DNA from: Bubalus kerabau | Lineage: Eukaryota > Chordata > Mammalia > Artiodactyla > Bovidae | Direction: 5' to 3' | DNA length: 64,000 bases | NCBI RefSeq assembly: GCF_029407905.1 | Contig: NC_073634.1 | Span: forward strand, 22,829,501-22,893,500 | Shown: positions 21,850 to 33,448 of the stretch, piece after piece | Position numbering within the stretch: position 1 is the stretch's first letter | Layout of the letters: every line of letters begins with the position of its first letter | Made by a program: the position numbers and the translations under genes | Notes under the pieces: model-generated | The model's database searches: none | The model's input: the letters and a program-made list of their open reading frames with translations, nothing else | What the model was told of the DNA's origin: nothing

Positions 21850-22139
21850 TTTTTGTTGTCAGTTAATTAACGTGACTGTGCTGGGTCTTCATTGCTATGC
21901 AGGCTTTTCTCTAGTTGCAGCGAGTAGGGGCTACTCTCTAGTTGTGGTGCACAGGCTTCTCATGGTGGTGGCTTCTGTTGTTGTGGAGCACGGGATTCAG
22001 CAGAGCTTTCAGGAGTCAGTCGTTGTGGTGCACGGGCTTAGCTACTCCTTGGCGTGTGGGATCTTTCCAGATCAGGGATCAAACCAGTGTGTCCTACGCT
22101 GGCAGGCAGATTCTTCAACCACTGAGCTGCCAGGGAAGC
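21850..22139 (-). mobile_element. CHR-2-type SINE, minus strand
   Basis: 'gctgggtcttcattgctat', 'ctctagttgtggtgcacag' and the tRNA-like 'ccactgagctgccagggaa' identify a cetartiodactyl CHR SINE in antisense. The L1 at 22150 inserted at its right edge. Confidence 0.82.
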
Positions 22140-22711
22140 ATAACTCTTTAAAAAAATTTTTTTTCTAATTGAAGAATAATAGCTTTACAGAATTTTGTTG
22201 TTTCCTGTCAAACCTCAACGTGAATCAGCCATGGGTATACATATTCCTCCCTTTTGAACCTTCCTCCCATCTCCCTCCCCATCCCACTCCTCTAGTTTGA
22301 TACAGAGTCCCTGTTTGAGTTTCCTGAGCCATTCAGCAAATTCCCGTTGGCTACCTGTTTTACATATGGTAATGTAAGTTTCCATGTTACTCTTTCCATA
22401 CATCTCACCCTCTCCTCCCCTCTCCCCATGTCCATAAGTCTATTCTCTATGGTTTCTCCACTGCTGCCCTGTAAATATGTTCTTCAGTACCGTTCTTCTA
22501 GATTCCATGTATGTGTGTTAGAATATGATATTTATCTTTCTCTTTCTGACTCACTTCACTCTGTATAATAGTTCTAGGTTCATCCACCTCATCAGAACTG
22601 ACTCAAATGGGTTCCTCTTTATGGCTGAGTAATATTCCATTGTGTTTATGTACCACAACTTCTTTATCTATTCATCTGTCAATGGACATCTAGGTTGCTT
22701 CCATGTTCTAG

Positions 22712-23311
22712 CTATTGTAAATACTGCTGCAGTGAGCAATGGGATACACGTGTCTTTTTCAATTTTGGTTTCCTCAGGGTATATGCCTGAAGTGGGATTG
22801 ATGGGTTATATGGTGGTTTTATTCCTTGTTTTTTAAGGAATCTCCATACCGTCTTCCATAGTGGCTGTAACAATTTACATTTCCACCAACAGTGCAAGAG
22901 TGTTCCCTTTTCTCCACACCCTCTCCAGCATTTATTGTTTGTAGACTTTTTGATGATGGCCATTCTGACTGGTGTGAGGTGATATCTCATTGTAGTTTTG
23001 ATTTGCATTTCTCTAATAATGAGTGATGTTGAGCATCTTTTCATGTGTTTGTTAGCCATCTGTATGTCTTCTTTGGAGAAATGACTTAAGTCTTTCCCCC
23101 ACTTTTTGATTGGGTTGTTTGTTTTTCTGGTATTGAGTTGTATGAGCTGCTTGTATATTTTGGAAATTAATCCTTTGTCAGTTGTTTCATTTGCTATTAT
23201 TTTCTCCCATTCTGAGGATTGTCTTTTCAGCTTGCTTATAGTTTCCTTTGCTGTGCAAAAGCTTTTAAGTTTAATCAGGTCCCACTTGTTTACTTCTGTT
23301 TTTATTTCCAT
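22712..23311 (-). pseudogene. L1 ORF2 C-terminal segment with zinc-knuckle-like motif
   Basis: This 199-codon frame corresponds to the ORF2 C-terminus. A cysteine-rich cluster, C128-C132-H140-C145 (C-x3-C-x7-H-x4-C), is visible as in active L1 ORF2 proteins. The frame is separated from the RT frames upstream by stops. Confidence 0.9.
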
Positions 23312-23412
23312 TAATCTAGGGGGTGGGTCATAGAGGATCTTGCTTTGATTTATGTCATCGAGTGTTCTGCCTATGTTTTTCTCTAAGAGTTTTATAGTTT
23401 CTGGTCTTACAT

Positions 23413-23871
23413 TTAGGTCTTTAATCCATTTTGAGTTTTGTGTATGGTGTTAGGAAGTGTTCTAATTTCATTCTTTTTGCATGTAGCTGTCCAGTTTTCC
23501 TGGCACCATTTATTGAAGAGCCCGTCTTTGCCCCATTGCATATTCTTGCCTCCTCTGTCAAAAATAAGGTACCCATAGTGCATGGGTTTATTTCTGGGCT
23601 TTCTATCTTGTTCCATTGGTCTATATTTCTGTTTTTGTGCCAGTACCACTGTCTCAATGACTGTAGCTTTGTAGTATAATCTGAAGTCAGGAAGGTTGAT
23701 TCCTCCAGCTCCATTCTTCTTTCTCAAGACTGCTTTGGCTATTCGGGGTCTTTTTTGTTTCCATATGAACTGTGAAATTTTTTGTTCTAGTTCTATGAAA
23801 AATACAATTGGTAATTTGATAGGGATAGCATTAAATATGTAGATTGCATTTGGTAGTATAGTCGTTTTCAC
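23413..23871 (-). pseudogene. L1 ORF2 segment after RT
   Basis: The frame opens with the conserved post-RT stretch ('ILPNAIYIFNAIPIKLP') and continues with 'QFIWKQKRPRIAKAVL'. It overlaps 23421-23714 in another frame, so a frameshift splits the native sequence. Confidence 0.85.
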
Positions 23872-24073
23872 AATATTGATTCATCCTACCCAGGAACATA
23901 GAATATCTCTCCATCTGTTTATGTCATCTTTGATTCCTTTTATTAGTGTCTTATAATTTTCTGTGTACAGTTCTTTTGTCTCCTTAGGTAAGTTTATTCC
24001 TAGATATTTAATTATTTTTATTTCAATGGTGAATGGGATAGATTCCTTAATTTCTCTTTCTTATTTTTCATTG

Positions 24074-24691
24074 TTAGTATAGAAATGCAAGTGATTTCTG
24101 TGTATTGATTTTGTATCCTGTAAATTCACTGATTAGCTCTAGTAATTTTCTGATACTATCTTTACAGTTTTCTATGTACAGAATCATGTCATCTGCAAAC
24201 AGTGAGAGCTTTACTTCTTCTTTTCTGATCTGGATTCCTTTTATTTCTTTTTCTTCTTTGATTGCTGTAGCTAGGACTTCCAAAACTATGCTGAATAGTA
24301 GTGGTGAAAGTGGACACCGTTGTCTTGTTCTTGATCTTAGGGGGAATGCTTTCAGTTTTTCACCATTGAGAATAATGTTTGCTGTAGGCTTATCATATAT
24401 GGCCTTTACTATGTTGAGGTAGGTTCCTTCTATGCCCATTTTTTGAAGAGTTTTAATCATAAATTGGTGCTGAATTTTCTCAAAGGCTTTTTCTGCATTT
24501 ATTAAGATGATCATATGATTTTTGTCTTTCAATTTGTTAATATGGTGTACCACATTGATTGATTTACATATATTGAAGAATCCTTGCATTCCTGGAGTGA
24601 ACCCAACTTGATTATAGTGTATGAGCTTTTTGATGTGTTGCTGAATTCTGTTTGCTAAAATTTTGTTGAGGATTTTTGCATCTATGTTCAT
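24074..24691 (-). pseudogene. L1 ORF2 reverse transcriptase segment with altered catalytic residue
   Basis: The 205-codon frame spans the RT core. The FADD box is intact at residues 165-168. Motif A reads LINAEKAFE at 63-71, where functional L1s have Asp at position 65, and motif B reads RQRCPLSP with Arg in place of the usual Gly. Loss of the motif A aspartate alone should abolish polymerase activity. Confidence 0.88.
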
Positions 24692-25546
24692 CAGTGATAT
24701 TGGCCTGTAGTTTTCTTTTTTTGTGTTGTCTTTGTCTGGTTTTGGTATCAGGGTGATGGTGGCCTCGTAGAATGAGTTTGGAAGTGTTCCTTTCTCTGCA
24801 ATTTTTTTGAAAGTTTTAGAAGTATAGGCATTAGCTCTTCTCTAAATGTTTGATAGAATTCTTCTGTGAATCCATCTGGTCCTGGGCTTTTGTTTTTTTT
24901 TGGAGAATTTTGATCACAGCTTTAATTTCAGTGCTTGTAATTGGGTTGTTCATAATTTCTATTTCTTCCTGGTTTAGTCTTGGAAGATTGAACTTTTCTA
25001 AGAATCTGTCCATTTCTTCCAGGCTATCTATTTTATTGCCATATAGTTTTTCATAATAGTCTCTTATAATCCTCTGTATTTCTGCATTATCTATTGTAAC
25101 CTCTCCTTTTTCATTTCTAATTTTCTGATTTGATTCTTCTCTCTTTTTTTCTTGATGAGTCTGGCTAAAGGTTTGTCAATTTTGTTTATCTTCTCAAAGA
25201 ACCAGCTTTTAGTTTTTTTAATCTCTATTGTTTCTTTCATTTCTTTTTCATTTATTCCTCCTCAGATCTTTATAATTTCTTTTCTTCTACTAATTTTTTT
25301 TTTGTTCTTCTTTTTCCAGTTGTTTTAGGTGTAAAGTTAGGCTGTCTATTTGATGTTTTTCTTGTTTCTTGAGTTAGGATTGTATCACTATAAAATTCCC
25401 TCTTAGAACTGCTTTCGCTGCATCCCATCCATAGTTGTCATGTTTTGAATTGTGTTTTCATTGTCATTTGTTTCTAGAAATTTTTTGATTTCCCTTTTGA
25501 TTTCTTCAGTAACCTGTTGGTTATTTAGAAACGTGTTGTTTAATCT

Positions 25547-26283
25547 TCATGTGTTTGTGTTTCTTCCAGTTTTTTTCTTGTAATTGATGTCTAGTCTCAT
25601 AGCGTTGTGGTCAGAGAAAATGCTTGCTATGATTTCAATTTTCTTAAATTTATTGAGGGTTGATTTGTGACCCAAGATGTAGTCTATCTTGGAGAATGTT
25701 CCACATGCACTTGAGAAGAAGGTGTATTCTTCTGCATTTGGATGGAATGTCCTGAAGATATCAATGAGACCCATCTCATCTAATGTATCATTTAAGATTT
25801 GTGTTTCCTTATTAATTTTCTGTTTTGATGATCTGTCCACTGGTGTGAGTGGGGTGTTAAAGTCTCCTACTATTATTGTGTTACTGTCAATTTCTCCTTT
25901 TATGTCTATTAGTGTTTGTCTTATGTATTGAGGTGCTCCTGTGTTGGGTGCATAGATATTTACAATTGTTATGTCTTTGTCTTGGATTGATCCCTTGAGT
26001 GTCCTTCCTTATCTTTTGTAATATTCTTTATTTTAAGGTCTGTTTGGTCTGATATGAGGATTGCTACTCCAGCTTTCTTTTGCTTCCCATTTGCATGGAA
26101 TATATTTTTCCATCCTCTCACTTTCACTCTATATGTGTCTTGAGGTCTGAAGTGGATTTCTTGTAGACAGCATATATATGGGTCTTGTTTTTGTATCCAT
26201 TCAGCCAGTCTGTGTCTTTTGGTTGGAGCATTTAATCCATTTACATTTAAAATAATTATTGATATATATGTTCTTATTTCCAT
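25547..26283 (-). pseudogene. L1 ORF2 endonuclease segments, frame-broken
   Basis: ORF2 starts at 26283 and shows the apurinic-type endonuclease N-terminus ('LNVNGLNAPTKRHRLAEW', 'CCLQEIHF'). The frame breaks near 25969; the C-terminal half of the domain, including 'SDHNAMRLD', is in the frame 25547-25840. Confidence 0.88.
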
Positions 26284-26349
26284 TTTCTTAATTGTTTGGG
26301 GTTGATTTTGTAGATGTTTTTCCTTCTCTTGTGTTTCTTGATTATATAT

Positions 26350-27234
26350 GTCCCTTTAACATTTGTTGTAAAGCTGATTTGGTGGTACTGAATTCTCTTA
26401 ACTTTTGCTAGTCTGAAAAGCTTTTAATTTTTTCATCAATTTTGAATGAGATCCTTGCCAAATACAGTAATCTTGGTTGTAGATTTTTCCCTTTCAGTAC
26501 TTTAAATATATCCTGCCATTCCCTTCTGGCCTGCAGAGTTTCTGCCAAAAGATCAGCTGTTGAGTGTATGGGATTTCCCTTGTATGTTACTTGTTGTTTC
26601 TCCCTTGCTGCTTTTAATATTCTTTCTTTGTGTCTAGTCTTTGTTAGTTTGATTAGTATGTGTCTTGGTGTGTTTCTCCTTGGGTTTATCCTGCATGGGA
26701 CTCTTTATGCCTCTTGGACTTGATTGACTATTTCCTTTTCCATGCTGGGGAAATTTTCAACTATAATCTCTTCAAAAGTTTCTCATACCCTTTCTTTTTC
26801 TCTTCTTCTTCTGGGACCACTATAATTCGAATGTTGGTGCATTTGATATGGCCCCAGAGGTCTCTGAGACTACCCTCAGTTCTTTTCATTCTTTTTACTT
26901 TATTTTGTTCTTCAGAAGTTATTTCCACCATTTTATCTTCCAGCTCACTGATTTGCTCTTCTGCTTCAAATATTCTGCTATTGATTCCTTCTAGAGTATT
27001 TTTAATTTCAGTAATTGTGTTGTTTGGCTCCGTATGTTTATTCTTTAATTCTTCTAGGTCTTTCTTATTTGATTCTTGCATTTTCTCCATTTTGTTTTCA
27101 AGGTTTTTGATCATCTTTACTATCATTATTCTGAATTCTTTTTCAGGTAGTTTGCCTATTTCCTTTTCATTTATTTGGACTTCTGTGTTTCTAGCTTGTT
27201 CCTTCATTTGTGTAGTATTTCTCTGCCATTTCAT
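26350..27234 (-). pseudogene. L1 ORF1 remnant (coiled-coil RNA-binding protein)
   Basis: The frame 26761-27234 (157 codons) covers the N-terminal Lys/Glu-rich coiled coil typical of L1 ORF1p and the start of the RNA-binding part ('SLRDLWGHIKCTNIRII'). The remaining C-terminal part to about 26350 is frame-shifted. The opposite-strand frame 26660-27250 is a shadow. Confidence 0.85.
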
Positions 27235-27906
27235 TATTTTTATTTTTTAAATTATTGCGTCTGAGGTCTTCTTTTCTCAGGTTTCAAGGTTGTATTCTTT
27301 CTTCCTTTTGCTTTCTGCCCTCCTAAGATTTGTCTGGTGGTTTGTGTAAACTTCCTATAGGGTGAGATTTGTTCTGAGTGTTTGTTTGTTTTTCCTCTGA
27401 TGGGCAAGGCTGAATGAGGTGGTAATCCTGTCTGGTGATGACTGGGTTTGTGTTTTGTTTTGTTTCTTGTTTAGATAAGGCATCCTGCATAGGGTGCTAC
27501 TGGTGGTTGTATTATATGCCAGGTCTTGTATTCCAATGGTTTCCTTTGTGTGAGTTCTCACTGTTTATTACTCCCTAGGGTTAGTTCTCTGGTGGTCTAG
27601 GGTCTTGGAGTCAGTGCTCCCACTTCAAAGGCTCAGGGCTTGATCTCTGCCGCGTAGCTGATGTTCACCAACCTCTCCTTGGATTTTCTAGGAAGAGGCA
27701 GAAAGACTTTTGTGACTTCCACAGCCCTGAAGAAGTTCATGACCATGCATCATTTGTATTCAGTCATGGGGATGAGTTCCCCTTCGGTTGGTAAGCCAAG
27801 GACTCTGGCAGTGTTGATCACAGCCCACAGTCCTGTGATCAGCACTGCCTTTTGGTCCACAGGTAACAACTCTTGGCTAGAAAAGTAAGTATCAAGCCTA
27901 ACTCTT

Positions 27907-28620
27907 ATTTGCCTTATATTTGGGTCAATCTTCTAATGGTCTTTCCAAGTTGGGGGGCATTTCTTAACATCCCAACTATCGTAGATTATTCAGGTAATAA
28001 GACTTCACCATATTTTTTGATTGCTTGGAGCCCAAGAGTCTTATTAGGAAAAAGCATGTGAACTCTATTTTTAGAGTTTTGATATATATTGAATTTTCTG
28101 ATGTGCTCAGGGATCTGTAGGAAGCCAGAGTGAAGAGAGACAAAACTCTGTTTCCAAAAACAAAAAACAAAAAACCCCAAAACCAAAAAGAAACCCACTT
28201 TGTATGAGAAGTAATTTGGCAATTTGACTGAGCAGCAAGGCCTAAATATCAGAGTTCAGAGGTGACATGCTTATCAGCTCATACATGGCCTTTCCTCCTC
28301 AAATACACCTGCTTCACCACCAGGGCCCCTTTCTTACCCTGCAGTGCCTGTGACCCTATGGAGAATGGGCTGTGACACAGTGGAGAGAACCAGAGGGACT
28401 CAATAGCACTGTGTGGGGATCCCTTCTGTAGGAGTTCTTATGAGAAGCAGATTCTGGAGAGGGAGAAGAATAGCTGCACTTGGTGGTTTAGAGGAAACCA
28501 GTTGGCCTGGAGTGGGTAGTGTCCTGTGAATGAGGGAGCTACAGTGGTTAACAGGGCAGGATGGAAGAGGGCAGGCTGAGACCATAATCCTTCATGTGAC
28601 ACCCACCCTTTTCTTCTGGC
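27907..28620. other. Unassigned stretch, no gene seen
   Basis: An A/C-rich low-complexity run lies near 28150-28196. No recognised repeat family or gene. Confidence 0.4.
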
Positions 28621-28634
28621 TCCTAAGGGATACA

Positions 28635-28845
28635 AGGGGATTCCCTGGTGGCTCAGACAGTTAAGAATCCACCAACAATGCAGGAGATCTGGATTCGATT
28701 CTTGGGTCGGGAAGATCCCCTGGAGAAGGGGATGGCAACCCACTCCAGTATTCTTGCCTGGAGATTCCTATGGACAGAGGAACCTGGAGGGGCTATGGTC
28801 CATGGGGTTGCGAAGAGTCGGACATGACTGAGCAACTAACAAGAC
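28635..28845 (+). mobile_element. Bov-tA SINE, plus strand
   Basis: It runs from 'ggggattccctggtggctca' to 'cggacatgactgagcaact'. TAAGGGAT recurs at 28624-28631 and 28851-28858 and may be the target duplication. Confidence 0.94.
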
Positions 28846-28859
28846 TATCATAAGGGATT

Positions 28860-30095
28860 CCACCAACTAGTAGATATCTGGGTTATAGCCTTGGAAATTC
28901 TTTGAACTGATTGGGGAAGGTAATTCCAAAAAAGACTGGACTTCCTACTAGGAAGTAGGCATGTGCCTGTGAGGGAAACTGCTTCCTTCATCCTTAGATA
29001 TTTTTCCACAGATAATGTGAGTCGTAGGTTAGAGCAGTTCTAAAATATTGTTTTATTGTTAAAAATATTTTTATTTGAGAAATGTTAGAACAAATAGATA
29101 CGAAAAAAAAAGGAAGTAAGAAGAATTTTCCACTTGGAGCTAACTACTGTCAACTTGGTATAAACTCTTATAAAGTCTCCTTTTTATGCATATTTATTCT
29201 TTTAACAAACACTGAGTAGGCTGCATTTACAAAAATTAATCACTCTGCATATGCAGTTTTGTAATTTGCCTTTTCACTTAACAATACATAGTGAACAGTT
29301 TTCCATGTGTAAACTTAAGATCGTTCCTTGGTTGGGTTTTGCAAATCTCCTGGTACTTTCTCTTGGGGAATGCTCTTTTTATGAAAACTCAAGTTCCATA
29401 TGCAGCTCTTTCACTTCTATCTCTAAATTTGCTTATTCCAAGAAGTGCATTTGTTAAAAATTATAAACAGAAGGATTGAAAGAAGAGAAATCTTTCTTTC
29501 CATTTAAGAACCACATAAAAATGCTCTGAATGTATATTTGACGTTATCATCTGCTTCACAGATTTCTTTGGCCAGTATCCATTTTAATTGTTTTGCTGTC
29601 TGCAGTGTGGACTCTACAAAACTATCAGATCGCCTCCACTAGGGAGATGTGGTAGAAGAGAGCTGAGGTGTTGGAAGGTGGGAGTAGGGGCAAGGAGAAG
29701 AGTTGAGAGTAACCATCACTTACTTTTTCCTGATCTAGGGACTGGGGTTCATGTGAATGTCAGCATTACTCTAGTGAGAAATCATACACTGGGAAGATTG
29801 ACTTTAGAGGTAGATTTGCCTTTATCTTCAAGCCAAACAGAATCTAAATGGCCAAATGCAGCCTTTTCTTTTTTGAGGGTAATGTTTTCTCCAGAATATT
29901 AATAGGTGTCATACCTAACAAAAAAGGATTCTGGGATCAAGCAAACTTGTGAAACACTGTATTTTAGATAAACACGTTTCTTCAGTGCAGGACGTCTCAG
30001 AGCATTTAGCAAGTTAATATGCACCATGATGGCCGAGGAGAGGAAAGTAATCAACGTTTCCTAAATTCACACACTCTCTTTTGAGGTAGGGTACA
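28860..30095. other. Unassigned stretch; part resembles an ancient repeat
   Basis: 'ttgccttttcacttaacaa' with 'gttttccatgtgtaa' near 29270-29310 is a word pair common in ancient mammalian repeats. The plus frame 29588-29902 has no family resemblance. Confidence 0.4.
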
Positions 30096-30099
30096 TGCA

Positions 30100-30170
30100 T
30101 ATCGGGGTTCCTTGGTGACAGTCCATGGGGTCACTGAGAATTGGAGAGGACTGAGGTGACAGCATGCATG
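30100..30170 (+). mobile_element. Bov-tA SINE fragment, internally deleted
   Basis: The head 'gggttccttggtgac' joins directly to the 3' part 'agtccatggggtcactgag', so the middle of the unit is missing. Confidence 0.7.
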
Positions 30171-30224
30171 CACCTCTTCATGTTAACGACTTTGGGAAAT
30201 GCTAGCCTTAGAAGCACAGTACTC

Positions 30225-30452
30225 TGTGCGTGAGTGCTAAGTCACTTCACTTGTGTCCAACTCTTTGAGACCCCATGGACCGTAGCCAGCCAGGTTCCTC
30301 TGACCATGGGATTCTCCAGGTAAGAATGCTGGAGTGGGTTGCCATGCCTTCCTCCAGGGGATCTTCCTGACCCAGGGATCAGCCCCGTGTCTCTTATGGC
30401 CTCCTTCATTGGCAGGCAGGGGTCTTTATCACTAGTGAGACCTGGAAACTGA
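30225..30452 (-). mobile_element. Bov-tA SINE, minus strand
   Basis: It runs from 'gtgctaagtcacttcactt' to 'atcactagtgagacctgg', with the typical 'ccaggggatcttcctgacc' in between. Confidence 0.93.
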
Positions 30453-31390
30453 TACTGAAATCAGGAAAAAAAACAAAAATAGTTTCATTGTTCTACTTAG
30501 GATGGAGATGCTATCTTATAATTTGCCTTCTAGGAGGTACTTTAGTCAAAAACTACCTTCTATGTGGGGTGTGAGAGAGTCATTCTTGGTGATTTTAAGT
30601 GAGAAACTCTAAGTCAAGATGCTTTCTTGAGCAACTTGTAACATTCATTCTCTCTTTGCTTTCTTACTTGCAAAACAACAGGTGCTGGCTGAGAGATGAA
30701 AAGTGTGTTTATAAGTCTTGATTTCTTCCCTCTTACATTCCTCAAACTCTTCTTGATCCTGGGGACTGTCATCCTGGAATGAAACCCAGGCAGCCTTCCT
30801 TTCTGAAATCAACTAAAGGGCACTCTGGTTGCCCCCTCGTCCAACCTACTTTTCCTGCACCCAGTGATTTACTGCCTTAGGCGGAGCTGGGGAAAGTCCT
30901 TAATGAGCCGTAAGGCTTGGAGCTGTGCTTGGAGCTCCCTCTAACCACAACTATTCTTATCAAAAAAATTTACCAGAAAATGAAGACCCCAGAAGAGGTC
31001 CTCTGATGGAGGAGTGGTGGGTATTTGAAAAAGGGAGGCAGGGCAGCATTCCTGGTCATCCATAAATTAAAACAAACAAAGGAAAATCACATCCAACTGT
31101 AGTCAATTGCTCCTGTAAGAGAAAGAGTATAATTCAAAGAGGTTTATGTATTTTGGCAGAGGATGGGGTGTGTGTGGGAGTTTAAAAGCATAGAATAACA
31201 TGACTGGGAACCAGTTCCAGCCGCTGGCCAGCTTGTGCTTCCTCACTCTGTCCAGCTAGTTGTGCCTTGAGCCAATTTTTTTTCCCTCCCTTCTTTATCC
31301 CTATTTGATCTCTTCCATGTCTGAGACACCAGGGGGTGTTGAAAGAAGGGCTGCATGTGTCCGCGATAACATCTTACATTTCATAATTAG
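30453..31390. other. Unassigned stretch, no gene seen
   Basis: Low repeat content by eye. No exon with convincing splice sites was noticed. Confidence 0.4.
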
Positions 31391-31394
31391 TAAC

Positions 31395-31560
31395 CATTTC
31401 AAAGTACAGTCCTGCATTGTACTTTGTCTTGTTCTTACACTAAGCCTGTGAATGAGCATAGGATTTGTCCCATTTTATAGAGGAGGAATTGAAACATAAA
31501 GACAAGCCTGAAAACATAAAGCAGGTTAATGGCAGAGCTAAGAGGGGAGTCTGAGTTCCC
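31395..31560 (-). repeat. MIR relic, minus strand
   Basis: 'cattttatagaggaggaat', 'gcaggttaatggcagagct' and 'ggagtctgagttcccagcc' follow antisense MIR order. Confidence 0.65.
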
Positions 31561-32200
31561 AGCCAGGGATCTAGGCTTTTGTGGTCTAGAGGTCTCTGGG
31601 TTGCCACACTAGCCTCTGGGCTATCACATCTCAAATGAGAAAGGACTAACCTTTGGTTACGATAATCTGCCCACTGCAGGTTGAATTGAGAATGTGAAGG
31701 GTGTGTATTAGAAAACTTTGAGTCATCTCTCAACAGCAGGGCTTGAGTTGAGGTTGTGGACATAGATGAAGGCTATCCAGGCAAAGGCTATTTATTCAGT
31801 TTGCTGTCTGTCACAAGGGAATCATTTACCATGATTTGCTTTTGCAAAGAAACAGGTGGAGGAGTGGGAAAACTTTATAATGGGAAAAAAAGGAATGCTT
31901 TAGGTAAGTCCTGTTGGCATGGGGAAGTTTTGGTAGGCTAACTAGAAGTGGGGCATCCTATTTGCCTAGATAGGAGGCTGTATTTGGCTTTCTCTTGTTG
32001 GTCCTAAGTTAGAAGTGGGAGCAAAAATTAGAGAAATTGTCAATTATTAATCGAGTCTTGGCCATTTTGGCCAAGTCAGGGACTGATGACTGCGGACAGT
32101 AGATTGGCTTCTTTGAGTTGGTTTCTGTGGGTGGTGGGTCACAGTTGTACTTTTATATAAAGTCTGGCCATCATCTGTTTGTATATTCAGTTTCTCAGGA
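31561..32200. other. Unassigned stretch upstream of the RPL10A pseudogene
   Basis: No recognised element. The boundary with the pseudogene is blurred because its first bases are diverged. Confidence 0.4.
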
Positions 32201-32204
32201 TTGA

Positions 32205-32650
32205 GTGGGGAAAACGAACAAGGATAGGATCTTGGCAATGCATCGAAGTGGCCAAGAAGAGTGATGCCTTTTTGGCTTCAGAGTCTCTGATCAAGCAGAT
32301 CCCATGAATCCTGGGTCCAGACTTTAAAAAGGTGGCAAATTGCCTTCCTTGCTGACCCATAATGAGGATATGGCAGCCAAAGGTGATGAAGTCAAGTCCA
32401 CCATCAAGTTCCAGATGAAGAAGATGCCATGTCTGGCAGCACCTGTTGGCCACATGGTGATGACAGATGATGAGCTTGTATACAACGTCCACTTAGCTGT
32501 CAACTTCCTTGTGTCATTGTTCAAGAGAAATTGGCAGAATGTTTGGGCTTTGTACATTAAGAGTGCCATGGGCAAGCGCCTGTACATGGCACAGCTTAAT
32601 AAACCATACTCCCATTTATAAATAAAATAAAACAAAATAAATAAAAAAAA
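32205..32650 (+). pseudogene. RPL10A (pseudogene): RPL10A processed pseudogene, 5'-truncated
   Basis: The plus strand encodes the C-terminal half of ribosomal protein L10a (uL1), a 60S subunit protein. Recognisable stretches are 'DAFLASESLIKQIP' (from 32263), 'PSLLTHNEDM', 'DEVKSTIKFQMKK', 'TDDELVYNVHLAVNFLVSL' and 'NWQNVWALYIKSAMGK'. A stop interrupts the frame at 32292 (Arg codon to TGA), a 1-nt deletion near 32333 shifts it, and two codons before the final RLY are lost with the stop, so the frame runs on into the 3' UTR. There are no introns, and an A-rich tail follows at about 32617-32650. It is a retrocopy made by LINE machinery and should be non-functional. Bases 32205-32245 align only weakly to the parent. 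Confidence 0.93.
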
Positions 32651-32829
32651 TTCAAATATTTGACTAAATTTGTACTGATCTAAAATCCTGGTTTGTGGAG
32701 GGGGTGGGGTGAATCCCTAGGATTAGGTAATTTATTTGCAAATAATCTAAAAGCCTTAATGTAATTGCATAATCTTTGATCTAATCCCCATGAATTGATT
32801 TTACTGAAACAATCAGATGAGTTTTCAAA
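32651..32829. other. Unassigned stretch
   Basis: Short interval with no recognised element. Confidence 0.4.
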
Positions 32830-32944
32830 GATGTGTGCATGAGGATGTCTTTTAAATATTATTTATGATGGTGAAAAATGAAGAAAATAGGAAAATAATT
32901 AAACAGATGTTAATACATTTAAGCTAGAACATATTATGCAGCCT

Positions 32945-33448
32945 TCAAAATAATGCTGTAAGTATATGGTAACTTAGAAAAGTGATGCTTCCTAAGGCCC
33001 ACTTGACTTTGCATTCTAGGATGTCTGACTCTAGGTGAGTGATCAAACCATCGTGAGTATCTGGGTCATGAAGATCGTTTCTGTATAGTTCTTCTGTGTA
33101 TTCTTCCCACCTCATCTTAATATCTTCTGATTCTTTTAGGTCCACACCATTTCTGTCCTTTATTGTGCCCATCTTTGCATGAATTGTTCCCTTGGTATCT
33201 CTAATTTTCTTGAAGAGATCTCTAATCTTTTCCATTCTATTGTTTTCCTCTATTTCTTTGCATTGATCGCTGAGGAAGGCTTTCTTATCTCTCCTTGGTA
33301 TTCTTTGGAACTCTGCATTCAAATGGGTATATCTTTCCTCTTCTCCATTGCCTTTCACTTCTCTTCTTTTCGCAGCTATTTGTAAGGCCTCCTCAGACAA
33401 CCATTTTGCCTTTTTGCATTTCTTTTTCTTGGGGATCATCTTAATCAC
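32945..33448 (-). pseudogene. BovB ORF segment before RT (inverted part of copy D)
   Basis: The frame encodes the Lys-rich linker between endonuclease and RT ('IPKKKKCKKAKWLSEEA', 'YTHLNAEFQRIPRRDKKAF'). Its last residues after 'KWALGSIT' come from flanking host DNA. It continues upstream across a stop near 33449, with recognisable coding sequence to about 33545. Confidence 0.85.

Larger units (their letters stand above)
22150..27894 (-). mobile_element. Bovine-type L1 LINE, minus strand, all regions represented but defective
   Basis: From right to left it has a 5' UTR (about 27240-27894), ORF1 (about 26350-27234), ORF2 (about 22712-26283), a 3' UTR (about 22165-22710) and a short T-rich tail. 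A duplication with one mismatch flanks it: AGCATAACTCTT (22138-22149) and AGCCTAACTCTT (27895-27906). At about 5.7 kb it is shorter than full bovine L1s, so the 5' UTR is probably truncated. Both ORFs carry stops and frameshifts. Confidence 0.9.

Noticed and set aside
26660..27250. Open frame of 196 codons on the plus strand
   Set aside because: It is the antisense of the L1 ORF1 coiled-coil region; its hydrophobic, Phe/Ser-rich look is what the complement of a Lys/Glu-rich frame gives.
29588..29902. Plus frame of 104 codons
   Set aside because: No recognisable protein family, and the length is within chance expectation for this window.
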